DNA of 50,284 nt from Phytophthora quininea. Its lineage: Eukaryota; Oomycota; Peronosporomycetes; Peronosporales; Peronosporaceae. The position numbers and the translations under genes were made by a program. Below the pieces are notes generated by a model that did no database searches, was not told where the DNA came from, and saw only the letters and a program-made list of their open reading frames with translations. Every line of letters starts with the position of its first letter. Positions within the stretch are counted from its first letter, which is position 1. The stretch is from positions 1 to 50,284 of the forward strand of contig JAAVTG010000126.1 in the NCBI GenBank assembly GCA_011947345.1, written 5' to 3'. Shown piece after piece: positions 1 through 10,259 of the stretch.

Positions 1-350
1 TCGATCCTGCCAATTTGTTCCACCCACGCCCTCTATCGCCCTCAGGGCCAAATATGGTCGGGATGCGGCAGAACCAGCTGGCCACGGCATTCGTCTGGCC
101 GTAGAGGCCAGCCCACATGCTCGGCGGCCCGAGCCAGAGCTGTGCGCCGTCTTTCCTCGCCTCTCCTGCCGCGGTCTGGTCATTATCCGACGCGGCCGTT
201 TGCGCTCGAGTGCGTTTTGATCCGATCGAAGGACGCAGCGACTCGGGAGCGGCGGTCTCTGGTAGCGAAGCCATTTAACAGAGCTCTCAGAACACGCCCA
301 GCTACTTTTCCGCAGAGAAACTTACCCTCGTACTGCACAGCAGCAACAGG
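1..350. other. Upstream region of the surface-protein gene
   Basis: No gene is recognised here. Short open frames exist on both strands, but none shows a recognisable motif. The stretch leads directly into the ATG of the surface-protein gene at 351 and presumably holds its promoter and 5' leader. I could not point to a convincing core promoter element. Confidence 0.4.
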
Positions 351-2365
351 ATGAAGCTCGCAACTGCGTTGTGGGCCGCCGCCGCGATGGTCGGAGCTGT
401 CGTCGCCACCGACATCGACTCGGGCTTCACCGACGACGGGGCCACCACCTACTGCATGGGCTCCAACACCACTGCCACGCTCGACTTCGACACGCTGCAG
501 GCCAGCAACGTCGGACGCTGTCCCGTGGGCTTGACGCTCACGCTCACGGCCAGCGAATTTCATGTCAACGACGCTATCACGGTCAAGTGGGCGGCCAGAG
601 TTAACAAGGGCGTCAGCAGCTCCATCTTTCCCAACGCCATCGACGCGTCCGGACTGCCTGGAGCCGTCTCGGTGTCGAACCTCTGGGCCTGCACTTCAGG
701 AACCAACTGCGCCACCAACGTGGCTGGCTCGCCCACAGGAGCCGACGGAACCAGCAGCGGGTCGTTCGCTGCAGACGGCACCAAGCCACTGGAAACCAAC
801 AAATTCACACTCAGTGCCGAAGGCGACTACATCGTTGTGGGCATTGTGGCCCTGCCAGGCGACGCGTCTCTTTTCATTACAGCGGAGGAGTACGTCGTAC
901 TCAAGAAAATCAAGGTCGTAGCGGCCGGCACCCCGCTCTCGTCCACATCTGGGTCGACGAATGTAAGTTCGCACGAGGGGAGCTCGACGACGGCGCCGCC
1001 TACGTCGACCCCATCCACATACGGATCAGCTTCAAGTAAATCGACGGGTGGAGCGGCAAAGGAGTCGACGTCACTGCACGGCAACTCGACCAGCAACTCG
1101 ACCAGCAGTTCGACGGATAACAACAACAGCGGCAAAGACCAATCTACTGTTGTGGAAAACTCGGACACTACGACGGCGCCGACGACGTCGAATGGAAAGA
1201 AAACCACCGACAGCTCGGCGGGTGCTACCACAACTTCGACGTCTTCAGGAAATGGCGGGTTCGGTTCGACCGGCGTCATTCTGATCGCTGTGCTGGTGGG
1301 CTGCGTTATCGTTGGTGTAGTGGGCTTCGCCTTCGTGATGCGTCGCCGCAAGGAGCGACGTATGAATGCCAACAAGGGCTTCGACCTGAACTCGCCCTCG
1401 ATGGCCAGCGACGACGACAGTGCTCTCAACGGCACTGGGGAAGCAAAAACAAGATTGATTTGACGTACGTGGCCAACATCTCGGCCCGCAACAACGACAA
1501 GGACATGACTCCGGACATGAGCGACGAGTCTTCGATGGCCATTATGGCCTCAGTCGAGCGCGGATCGGAGCTTAACTCGAGCAATGGCAGCTCCCTGCAC
1601 TCACACCCCGAAGCATACGCCGAGAAGGTGAGCTACGGTGTTTCAGGCGCCGCGGGCCACAGCGAGACCCACACCGAGGACTACCGCGCTAGTGACATGT
1701 CTTCTGTCCACGGTCAAAGCGAGGCGTCCATGTCGAACTTCGGCGACTCGGTTGTGTCGGCACGTCAGAACAAGTACATCCAGTCCGGTGAATGGCAGGA
1801 CTCGGAGTCGTCCCGTCTTGACTCTCGTCTTGACTCGATGGAGCAGGCAGAGCTCAAGGCCCGCGGTTTCGGCAGCATCGGCGGCTTCAGCACAGTCAGT
1901 GGGTTCTCGGAGGGAGGGTACTCGGAAGACAACACCCGCATCACGGGTCTGAGCAGCGTGCCGTCGTCCGGCAGCCGTGGCGACATGGGCTTCTCCATGT
2001 CATCTCGTGCAACTGAAGAATCCCAAGACAACCGCTACACGGAGGAGGAGCCCCGCTTTACCCAGGAGTCTCGCTACGCGTCGGACTACCGTTTCACAGA
2101 AGACTCTCGCCCCACCGAGGATTCGCACGTGACGGAAGACTCTCGAGCCACCGGCTTTTCCGAGGCTATGAGAAACTCGCGCCTGCAGAGCGAGGTGTCG
2201 GTGGACTCGTACTCGTTCCGACCATCCCGCGAGAGCAACGACTCGTACAGCTCCGGCATGTCCCCGTACAGCCGCGAAGGCTCTCGCATCAGTGGACTGA
2301 GTGTCGATCTCGATAGCTCACAGGGTTCATCGAACTTCGACAGTTCACGTGGCTCCCGTTACTAG
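351..2365 (+). CDS. Type I surface glycoprotein with Ser-rich tail
   Basis: Predicted single-pass plasma-membrane or cell-surface protein of unknown function. Seen: an N-terminal signal peptide (MKLATALWAAAAMVGAVVA), an ectodomain of about 170 residues with a few cysteines (CMG, GRCP, WACTS, TNCAT), then a Ser/Thr-rich stalk (about residues 200-300) with several N-x-S/T sites. One transmembrane helix (VILIAVLVGCVIVGVVGFAF) is followed by the basic stop-transfer RRRKERR. The frame ends at 1463, but a second frame (1460-2365) continues with a Ser-rich tail containing repeated R-[FY]-T-E-D-S-R units at about 2080-2150. One extra A in the A-run at 1445-1449 would join the two frames smoothly, so I read one gene of about 670 residues with a sequencing error. 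No introns. I do not recognise the family. The tail looks like a phosphorylation substrate region, which is inference. Confidence 0.72.
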
Positions 2366-2630
2366 ACACGGAGGAAATGTGCTGTAGTTGGCGTTTTGAC
2401 TTGTCGGTGCTTAGTTCGTGGAGGGTGTACTGAGATGTCAACGAGTGAGCAAGTTTTGGTCCCCATTCTCCACTGGTAATAATGTATTTTGTGCTTTCCT
2501 TGACAGCTCGCCATCGCCTTTCAACGCTGCTCAGCAAACTGCAACAAAAAACAACATATCGCACGCAACAGAACCTTCCGGTTCACTGAATAACAAACGT
2601 TGCATTACTTGTTGCGAAAGCGTCCGCAGC

Positions 2631-3590
2631 TTACACCAGGTTGTGCTCCTTGGCGAGGCGAGTGACATTCTCGATGGTCGAAGGCTCGCACTGCACAAGC
2701 GGCGCTCGCACGGTGGACGTGCACTTGCCCATGAGCTCCAGCACCTTCTTGATGGGCTGCGGGTTGGCCTCGCTGAACAGCGACTTGACCAGGAAGATCT
2801 GCTCGATCAAAAACGAAAATCAATCGTCAGCAACAAAGCACAAGACTCATACCACGGCAGCTTCAACGTACGTTCTCCAGAGCAGCCTTGCGAGCCGCGG
2901 CGTAGTCGCCCTTGAGCATCGGCTCCGTGATGGCCAGCACCTTCTTGGGGGCTATTCAATACACACAACAGCAGCAGAATAAGTATCCAAATAACAAAGA
3001 CAACAATCACCTTCATCTACGTACAGGCGTTGGAGAGCACGCTGATGACACCCGTGGCGCCCATGGCCATGAGCGGCAGCGTCAAGTTGTCGTCGCCCGA
3101 CAGGATGGTGATGTCGCACAGGGCGGCGATCTCCATCGCCTGGTCCAGCGAGCCCGTGGACTTCTTGATGGCGACGATGTTGGGCAGCTTGTTGAGCTCG
3201 GCGATGGTCTGCGGCGTCAGGTTGACGTTGGTGCGGCCGGGGATGTTGTACACCACGACGGGCAGGCCCACCTCGGCCACGGCCTTGAAGTGCGCGTACA
3301 GACCCTTCTGCGTGGGCTTGTTGTAGTACGGGCAGACCACGAGGCAGCGTGCCGGCGATGACCGGCACGCGTCCGTTGACGGTGGCCACGACCTCCTTGA
3401 TCACGCGGTCGTGCTCCTCGTGGGAGACGGTGGGGCACTCGCCCGTCGTGCCCATGGGCACCAGGCCGTTGATGCCCTCCTGGATCTGCCACTCCACCAG
3501 CTCACGCAGCTTGGCGTAGTCGACGGCGCTGCCGTCCTGCGTGAACGGCGTCACGAGCGCCGTGAAGGCTCCCTGCAGCTTGAGCGACAT
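2631..3590 (-). CDS. dapA: Dihydrodipicolinate synthase (internal deletion)
   Basis: 4-hydroxy-tetrahydrodipicolinate synthase condenses pyruvate with aspartate semialdehyde, the first committed step of the diaminopimelate route to lysine. Seen: the substrate-loop motif MGTTGECPT, then [10 protein letters not shown], the catalytic-tyrosine motif YNIPGRT, the Schiff-base lysine motif [11 protein letters not shown], and [20 protein letters not shown]. Two introns (2952-3024 and 2799-2871) join in phase, and the last exon ends at 2631. Odd: after VPVIAGT at about 3348 the frame breaks, and reading resumes in another frame directly at the strand leading to CPYYNKP. Compared with the family about 23 residues plus one frame step are missing, which removes part of the TIM barrel. 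This is either a real lesion or a collapsed assembly. The gene is divergent from the BUB1 homologue. Confidence 0.86.
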
Positions 3591-4061
3591 GGTCGGAGCT
3601 TGACTTGAGCCGTTGACTGTCTATTGGGTTGTGAGGCCACGTCGATGGCTGACAAGAGCCGCGATCGTCGGGCGAGATCTGTAAAGCATATGAACCAGAT
3701 ATGGTCATGAAAAGCTCAACGCGCCTGCAGTATTTAACGCGAGATTTGATTGCCATCAGACAGTCATGTTGAGACTCCGACCAGATTCGCGGCTTGGAAG
3801 CCGGCTTCGCGCGGAAACGCTGTCGAGCTCGGCGGCGTTCATGAGCTCAAGCCTTGCGCTGTGATTCGAGCGCTAAACAGCGTGTTTACGGAGTTGAACT
3901 TGTCAAATGACACTTTTACGAGGTGGTCATTGTTCCAGATGTCACTTTCAAGAGGGATCGGTTTTGAAGGGGATTTCAAAATTTTGAACAGAGTGATGGT
4001 CTTTGGCGCGCTCGCAGCATACAAACCCCAAGTCTAACGCCCGACGCGCGACAGGCCGACG
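3591..4061. promoter_or_regulatory. Divergent spacer between dapA and BUB1 genes
   Basis: This 471-base spacer separates two divergently transcribed genes and should hold both promoters. Around 3923-3945 there is GGTCATTGTTCCAGATG followed by TCACTTTCAA. It resembles the oomycete initiator-type core (a TCATT-like start with pyrimidines) and would place a start about 130 bases upstream of the BUB1 ATG. That assignment is by eye. No other gene is seen here. Confidence 0.35.
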
Positions 4062-7000
4062 ATGCGAGGGCTGCAGGAGCGCGGAGACGCCGCCGCCGAC
4101 AGCCGCAAGCGCAAGCCGGACGCCTTCGAGTGGGAGACGTCCAAGGAGAACGTGATGCCGCTCAAGCGCGGCCGCAACGTGGAGGACCTGAACAAGGCGC
4201 TGCGTGCGCACGAGTCGTTCCAGACCAAGCTGCGGCTGGAGGACGAGGTCAGGGCGCGGGAGGGGGCCATCAAGAGCGACGACGGGAACGACCCGCTGGC
4301 ACTCTGGGTGGACTACGTGCGCTGGCTGGAGGTCAAGATGCCCGAGGACACGCGCAAGAAGTTCGCCGTGCTGGAGCAGTGCACACGAGCGCTCAAGGAC
4401 CAGGCGCGCTACCGCAACGATATGCGCTACATCCGACTCTGGATCCAATACGTACGTGGTCTATTTGAAACTCTCTTACTCGGAGGGGAGACTAACGCCT
4501 CGCTGCTCTTTACAGGCGGACTTGGTGTCCAACCCCAAGGACATTTTCAAGTATCTGTACCAGAACAAGATCGGCGAGCAAGTGTCCTTGTTCTACATCG
4601 GGTGGGCCTATGTGCTGGAGACCATGGCTAACTACCCGCAGGCGCACAAGATTTACTTGAAAGCCAGTCAGAAGTACGTGCTTGCCTTTGGTTAAAGGGG
4701 ACGATCATGTCTTAACCGAGTTGATGCAGACACGCAGAACCACAAGACCTGTTGGAGAGGAAGTACAAGGAGTTCCAACGTCGTATGAGTCGCCAGTGGC
4801 TCAAGATGACGGCAGAGTCGTCCAACCCTGGAGACGAGGTAAATCACCGTCGTGCACTTGAGAACTTGTCGACGCATGGCACTTTGGATCTTAGTGACGC
4901 TCAGCGACAACAACTCCAGCAGCGACAGGCATCGGTGCGCGCGGAGCGCGTCCAGCGTGCGAATGCGCACAAGCCGGTATTTAGTATTTATGAGGATCCT
5001 TTGGGGCATGCTGTCGATCCTTTTGGTGGTAACGGTGGTTGGAAAAAGCTCGACACTGTGCAACAGCAGAACAAGGAAAACGAGTTGGCACCGACGACGT
5101 GGAACCCTCTTGCTCCTCGCGAAGCAGCTGGTGCTGGACGACTGTCCGACCAGCGACCGCGGCCTGGAGCAAGTGGACGCCCAGAGTCCAGCCCCTTACA
5201 GGTTTTCGTGGACGATGAGTTTTCTTTGACTGACCAAGAAACAAAGCGCCGTACACCTCTGACACATCGTTCTCTGACGCTTCGGCAGCGAGTGGAGGGT
5301 GTGTCGACCGAGGAGGAAATGCTTGCGCAGGAACCATTGAAGAACTTCACGGCGAGTGACAAGAAAGCCCGCGATAACGCAAAGAGACAGAAGAGGACGG
5401 ATGCTAAGGCGGAAAAGGCCTGCTACAATGTTAAACAGCTCACATCCGAGTCAGGCGAGACGTTTTCCTTTGAAGAAGTCCGAGCTCGAGCCTACAATCA
5501 GAAACTCGCCAGACGCCGCAAGCTCAGTCGAATTATACAAAATTCGTTCATAGCCAATAGTGCTGCTGCTCCGATGGCGTCTGGGGATACAAACCCTCGG
5601 AATCGGTCGCTGAGGTATCTCGTGGGATTAAGCTTGCGGGCTCAAAAACGGCAGCTCCTGCTTCCGCACCCAGGTTTCTTTCGTCAACCAAGACGGCAGC
5701 ACCGCAAAACAACGAGCAAGAGGACATGACGATTAACACTCGTGTCGCTCTGGAAGACATCAACAACATGTTTTGCAGCCCGCCTCGACAAACCAATCCA
5801 GCTCCCGTGGAGCCGAAGGAGGAGGACCCAGTCGAGCGAAAATTGCATTTCAGCGTATTTGATGACTCGGTCGACAGCGTCGCAGTGAACGCACAAAATC
5901 AGTCGCTGCGGCAAGACCCGAACGAATCGATCCCGAAGCAAACCTTCCAGGTTTTTACTGACGACGCCCCGAGCCACCACGGACAGGAAAAAGACGTGGA
6001 GTCAGAGAAAACCCTCGGTGCTCGTGACGATTTGGTGCGCAGTGGACGTATGACGAACAGAGAAGCTCTTCTGCAAGCTGAAAAAGATGCCATCGCAAAG
6101 AATTCGTCTGGAAGGTAGAGAGGAGTCTTTCCACTCTCCTGGAACTTGTTTGGTTCTACTTTGCTCAACGGCCAGCGTATGTCGTAGTCGCTGGGCTCGA
6201 GGTGCCATCGAAGCTTTAGCGGATGAGGTGCTTCCCAGGTATTGTGTCCTATCTGCATTCTGACAACTAATTTACTCGCGTGTTTGCTCGATGAGAATAT
6301 ACTACCATGTATTACAATCCATCTAACTTCCTGGCGTTAGCAATGTGCTTCGGCGCGGAGATTCGAGGAATCACAGCACAACTTCGCCGATATCTGCTGA
6401 ACCGCTAAACCCGTACACTTACGAAAATCGCCAAGCATTGATCCTGGATCGACGAGTCGACTGGTACCTTTGCTCAAGACCCGATGCTGTAGTTCTTCAT
6501 TCGCAAAAACTGCCTCAGGTTCCATGCAACAACCCGATCAAGCGGAGGTTGAGAAAGCCGATCGCGATCAAAGCCAGCAATACGCTTTCGTTTCGTCTGG
6601 TCGGCGTGTTGGGTGCAGGTTCTTTTGCGTATGTCTACTCCGCCAACATTGTCGACACAACCAAGAAGGCAATCTCGAGAACCGCCATCAAGGTAAGTCG
6701 CACTGAGGTTGCCACTCCAAACGGGATGAGTAACACCGTCATGATTTCCAGTATGAAAGGGAGCGTCAGAACTTGGCATGGGAATTCTACATCACCAACA
6801 AGATCAGGAAGAAGCTGAGGATGGAGAACCATCTTCCAGATGAAAAGATTCCAGTACCAATTTACAGTGGGCTCCACTTGTTCCCGGTACGAAATGTTCC
6901 TTCATCAACAACGCCGAAAACTACTTGACATCGCCACGGAAATACCTGGGTAGAATGGAGCGATGTTGATCATGAACAAGAGTCAGATTGGCACGTTGCA

Positions 7001-7811
7001 CGACGTTCTGAATCGCTACAAGCAGGTACAGTTCCTTCCCTCGTTTTCTTTGTACTGTGACGTCGACTTCACCAATATTACCCCTGTTCTTTCGTCTAGG
7101 CTGCGGTAACCTTTCCTGAAGTGTTGGCTGTCTACTACGGGATCAAGATGTTATATTGCATCGAATTGCTTCACGACGCACAAGTCCTTCACGGTGATAT
7201 TAAGCCAGATAACTGGCTCATGACGTCCGGGAATCCCGAGTCGATACTAAAGATGGCTCGTCAAGGCCCACACAAACCTCGAAGTTTCAATTCTGGCGAC
7301 CTCCACCTGATCGACTACGGAAGATCAATCGATCTCACTTTCTATCCGCCAGGAACTGTTTTCAACGGCAACTGCCACGCTCAAGGCTTCCAGTGCGTTG
7401 AAATGCTGACCAAGCGACCATGGACGAAGCAAATCGATACGTTTGCATTTTGCGGAACGCTCCACTGCATGCTGTTCGGAGAATACATGCAAGTCAAACA
7501 CTACCGTGATCCGGAAGGGACGACACAATGGCGTATCACGAAGCCATTCAAGAGGTACTGGCAGGTTGACATGTGGAACGACATTTTCCACGCGTTGTTG
7601 AACGTGAAAAGCTGCTCGGATCAACCGTCGTTGCCTGCTCTACGAAAACGCCTTGAAGGCTACTTCGCTTCGGATCCTACGCGTCAACAGGTTTTGTTTT
7701 GCTGTCATAATGTGAGATAGTCTGCTTTGATGTTCATTTCGTTTTCTCCAACAGGAGTTGTGCAAGCACCTCAATCGCCACGACAGCTTCTTAACGAAGT
7801 CAAATGTCTAA
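4062..7811 (+). CDS. BUB1: MadBub/BUB1 spindle checkpoint kinase
   Basis: Spindle assembly checkpoint protein that combines BUBR1/Mad3-type and BUB1-type parts. Seen in order: a KEN box (28-30, ETSKENVM); the Mad3/BUB1 TPR domain (about 60-215); an ABBA motif FSIYED (267); a second KEN (298); LQVFVDD (339); a GLEBS-type BUB3-binding motif FSFEEVRARAY; two more ABBA motifs, FSVFDD (5849) and FQVFTDD (5945). A C-terminal kinase follows with glycine loop GAGSFAYVY, TAIK lysine, HGDIKPDN and DYG in place of DFG. Introns joining in phase: 4452-4515, 4674-4729, 6693-6751, 6887-6953, 7026-7099, 7691-7754. The 6115-6340 interval may hold a 21-codon exon at 6176-6238. A one-base break at about 5592-5596 (A-run) is probably an error. 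Kinase residues look intact. Confidence 0.93.
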
Positions 7812-8194
7812 GTGGCGTGCTCAAGTGACGATTGATTGCTAGCCGCCAAGCTTTTATTTTATATGAATCGCGTCACCCACTGCAATCTACTTCCTAGTCC
7901 TCAAACCAGTTTGGCGAGACCTATTTAATCATTCCGACTCACCACTTCCAACTCAAGTCAGCACATCCAACGATGAGGCCCCCAATCTGCTGAAAAACCC
8001 GCGCCCCTCACAAGTACATCACACACACACAAGAAACGTTACCCGGGATTAGCATGCAAAAGTCGAGCCAAATGTATTCCTACGGGTTAGTGTCTCCGCG
8101 CTCTTGGCCGCTGCTTATCCTGTGGAAAACCACAGCTCCCATTGCGAAGCGTACCTGCTCTTCACTGCCTTGCTTCACACACTTGGAAGTTAGT
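7812..8194. other. Convergent spacer between BUB1 and SF1 genes
   Basis: The two flanking genes end facing each other across 383 bases. The stretch should hold both 3' untranslated regions. It contains a short CA run near 8020-8035. I see no additional gene. Confidence 0.5.
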
Positions 8195-10086
8195 TCATTG
8201 AGGTGGGTGGTTACCGTACGGCGGATATTGGTACTGGTTTGCACCAGGTGCACCGGACGCGGCAGCGGTACCTGGCGCTGAGGTCGAAGCTGGCCCATAG
8301 TAGGACTGATAATCAGCACCTTGAGCAGCAGCACCACTTTGATCCCATTGCCCGTAGTACGACTCGTAGCCATTCCAACCTTGCTGCGCACCCCACTCTT
8401 GTTGCTGGCCAGATCCCCACTCTTGGCCCTGGTTTTGGTATCCATAAGCAACTGGAGGCGGAAACGCGGTGGCTGGCGTAGCGCCCATCGCAGGAGCCCC
8501 AGATGGCTGTGCGCCTGGCATCCCTGGGGCTGCATTCGTGCCCGGCGCACCGGCAGACATCCAGGGTTGTGAAGCGGTACTCGACGTCTTGGATGGTTGC
8601 AGCCACGGAGCTGACTGCGCAGAATTGGCTCCCTGTGCATTCGTTGATTCTGGCTGTTTGTCCGTTGTTGCTGTCGATATAACGGGCCCCTCACCAAGTT
8701 GTTGCATGAACGATTGGTACTCCTTATCAATAGCGGCGGTCTCCGCAGCAGATTTCTTCTTTGTGTACAATCACGAGTCGGGTGACTCGAATCACCACAA
8801 ATTGCACACTTGACCGCTGCCTTGAAAGTCCCTGCAAAGTTAGCAACAATAACGCGTTAATATCGTCATACAATTGCGCCTGAAAACAACAGAATACGTA
8901 CGATGGGCATCTCGGTTGGGGCATTCCCATTGACGATGGCCCTTCTCGCCACAAATGTGGCAATAATCGTCATCCCGAAGGGTGCCGTTGATCAGAGCAA
9001 GCTCGCGGAGCTGCTTCTGCTTGTGGGCATTTTTCGTGTCATCCACAGGTACCAGCAAGCTCTGCACTTCCTTCGCCGCCCTATCGAGGTCGTCCTCGCG
9101 TTCGCCAGTGATCAGCACGTGAAGGTCGTCATTTTCATCGGCATTCGCTTTCTTGCCTTTGCTGCCTTCTTTCACAGACCCCTTGCCGCGAATTGCAATT
9201 TTGCAGTTGGTCTCTCGCTCCATGCGCTTCTGTGTGTTACCGCGCGGGCCAATAATCAGGCCAATGAAGTTGTACGACGGGAACTCCTTAATGGGAATAT
9301 AAATCTTGCGGTGCAGGCGCTGGTGAGTGTAGTCTGCCGGCGGGCGGAACAGCGGGTTCACCTTCAAAAGCTGGTCGATCGTCTCTCGGCGACGCTTCTC
9401 GAGTGCTTCTTTCATGCGCACTTCACGGGTATTAGTACGCTTTCCATTGGAATCATACTGCGGCGGGGGCGACGGCGATCTGTTCGGGTCCTTCTCGATC
9501 TGTGCGGCGTCAATCGCGACCGTCCTGATCTTCTGGTTGATGCTATCCAGCTGCGCACGCAGTACCACCGTCTGCTGCTGCTTCTGCGAGAGTAGCCCGG
9601 CCATCGTCGAAGACGCGCTAGGTGCAGCCGACCAGCGCGACTTCTTGCGTCGTTTCTCGCCTCCTTCTGCCTCGGTCTCCACGGGGTCTCCCCAGCGACT
9701 TTTGCGCTTCTTCTTGGGGGCTGCATCCGCTGTGGCTGGCTCTGGCTTGGGAGCTTCTGGTTCTTTCTTCGGTTTTCTCCCTATCGGCTCCGGGTCGTCT
9801 CCTCCGTGCTCCATGAACTGAAGATATTCCTTCAACACTTCTCTATACGGCTCCCAGGTCTTCATCTCCTGCCAAAACAAAGGGAACGGGCCGTACTTGG
9901 CCTCCAGGAACGGTCTCTGGCGGAACCACTTCTTCATCGGATGGTGGTAGCTCTTCATCATCGCCTCCTTCTCCTGCTGCTCCTCGTAGTGGTACTCGTC
10001 CGCTGGCTTCTCCCCTGGTCCTCCTGCTTCTTGTCGCCGCCCACAGTCGCCATGAAGGCTGCGAAGCCGCCGGCGTCATCCGCCAT
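8195..10086 (-). CDS. SF1: Branch-point binding protein SF1/BBP
   Basis: Splicing factor that recognises the intron branch point in the early spliceosome. Seen: an N-terminal extension with a YHHPMKKWF segment; two tandem UHM-ligand-like motifs, KKKRKSRW and EKRRKKSRW, twenty residues apart; an SPSP motif ([11 protein letters not shown]); the helix-hairpin leading to a KH-QUA2 domain ([19 protein letters not shown]); zinc knuckle [14 protein letters not shown]; then, across an in-phase intron at 8832-8901, a second knuckle [14 protein letters not shown]. The C-terminus is rich in P, Q, G and Y. Two single-base breaks are present: in the C-run at 10012-10015 (just after the start) and near 8764 after the second knuckle. 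Each is repaired by one base in a homopolymer. I chose the ATG at 10086 because it opens the frame that continues into the body after the first repair. Confidence 0.93.
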
Positions 10087-10259
10087 GATCAAGCGGTTGG
10101 CACTCCTCAGCAGTTTTTATCTCACACTTTCCAGTACAGAGCAATCGACTAGTACCCCAAAACGTTCAGTACCTATAGACCCATGAATTACATAACTTGT
10201 CACGGACTGAACGTATCCGACTTGGTTGGTGGCTCCCCTCGACCAAAGCTCAACCCAAA
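10087..10259. promoter_or_regulatory. Bidirectional promoter of SF1 and GCN1
   Basis: Only 173 bases separate the divergent start codons of SF1 (minus strand) and GCN1 (plus strand), so both promoters must lie within or overlap this spacer. It contains TCACACTTTCCAGTAC at about 10121-10136, a pyrimidine-rich, initiator-like stretch. No other structure is evident. Confidence 0.5.

Noticed and set aside
827..1435. 202-codon open frame on the minus strand opposite the surface-protein gene
   Set aside because: It mirrors the Ser/Thr-rich coding stretch and has no motif; the plus-strand gene explains it.
5580..5600. Programmed frameshift in the BUB1 homologue
   Set aside because: The site (ACAAACCC) is not slippery, and the same type of one-base loss occurs in many unrelated genes here.
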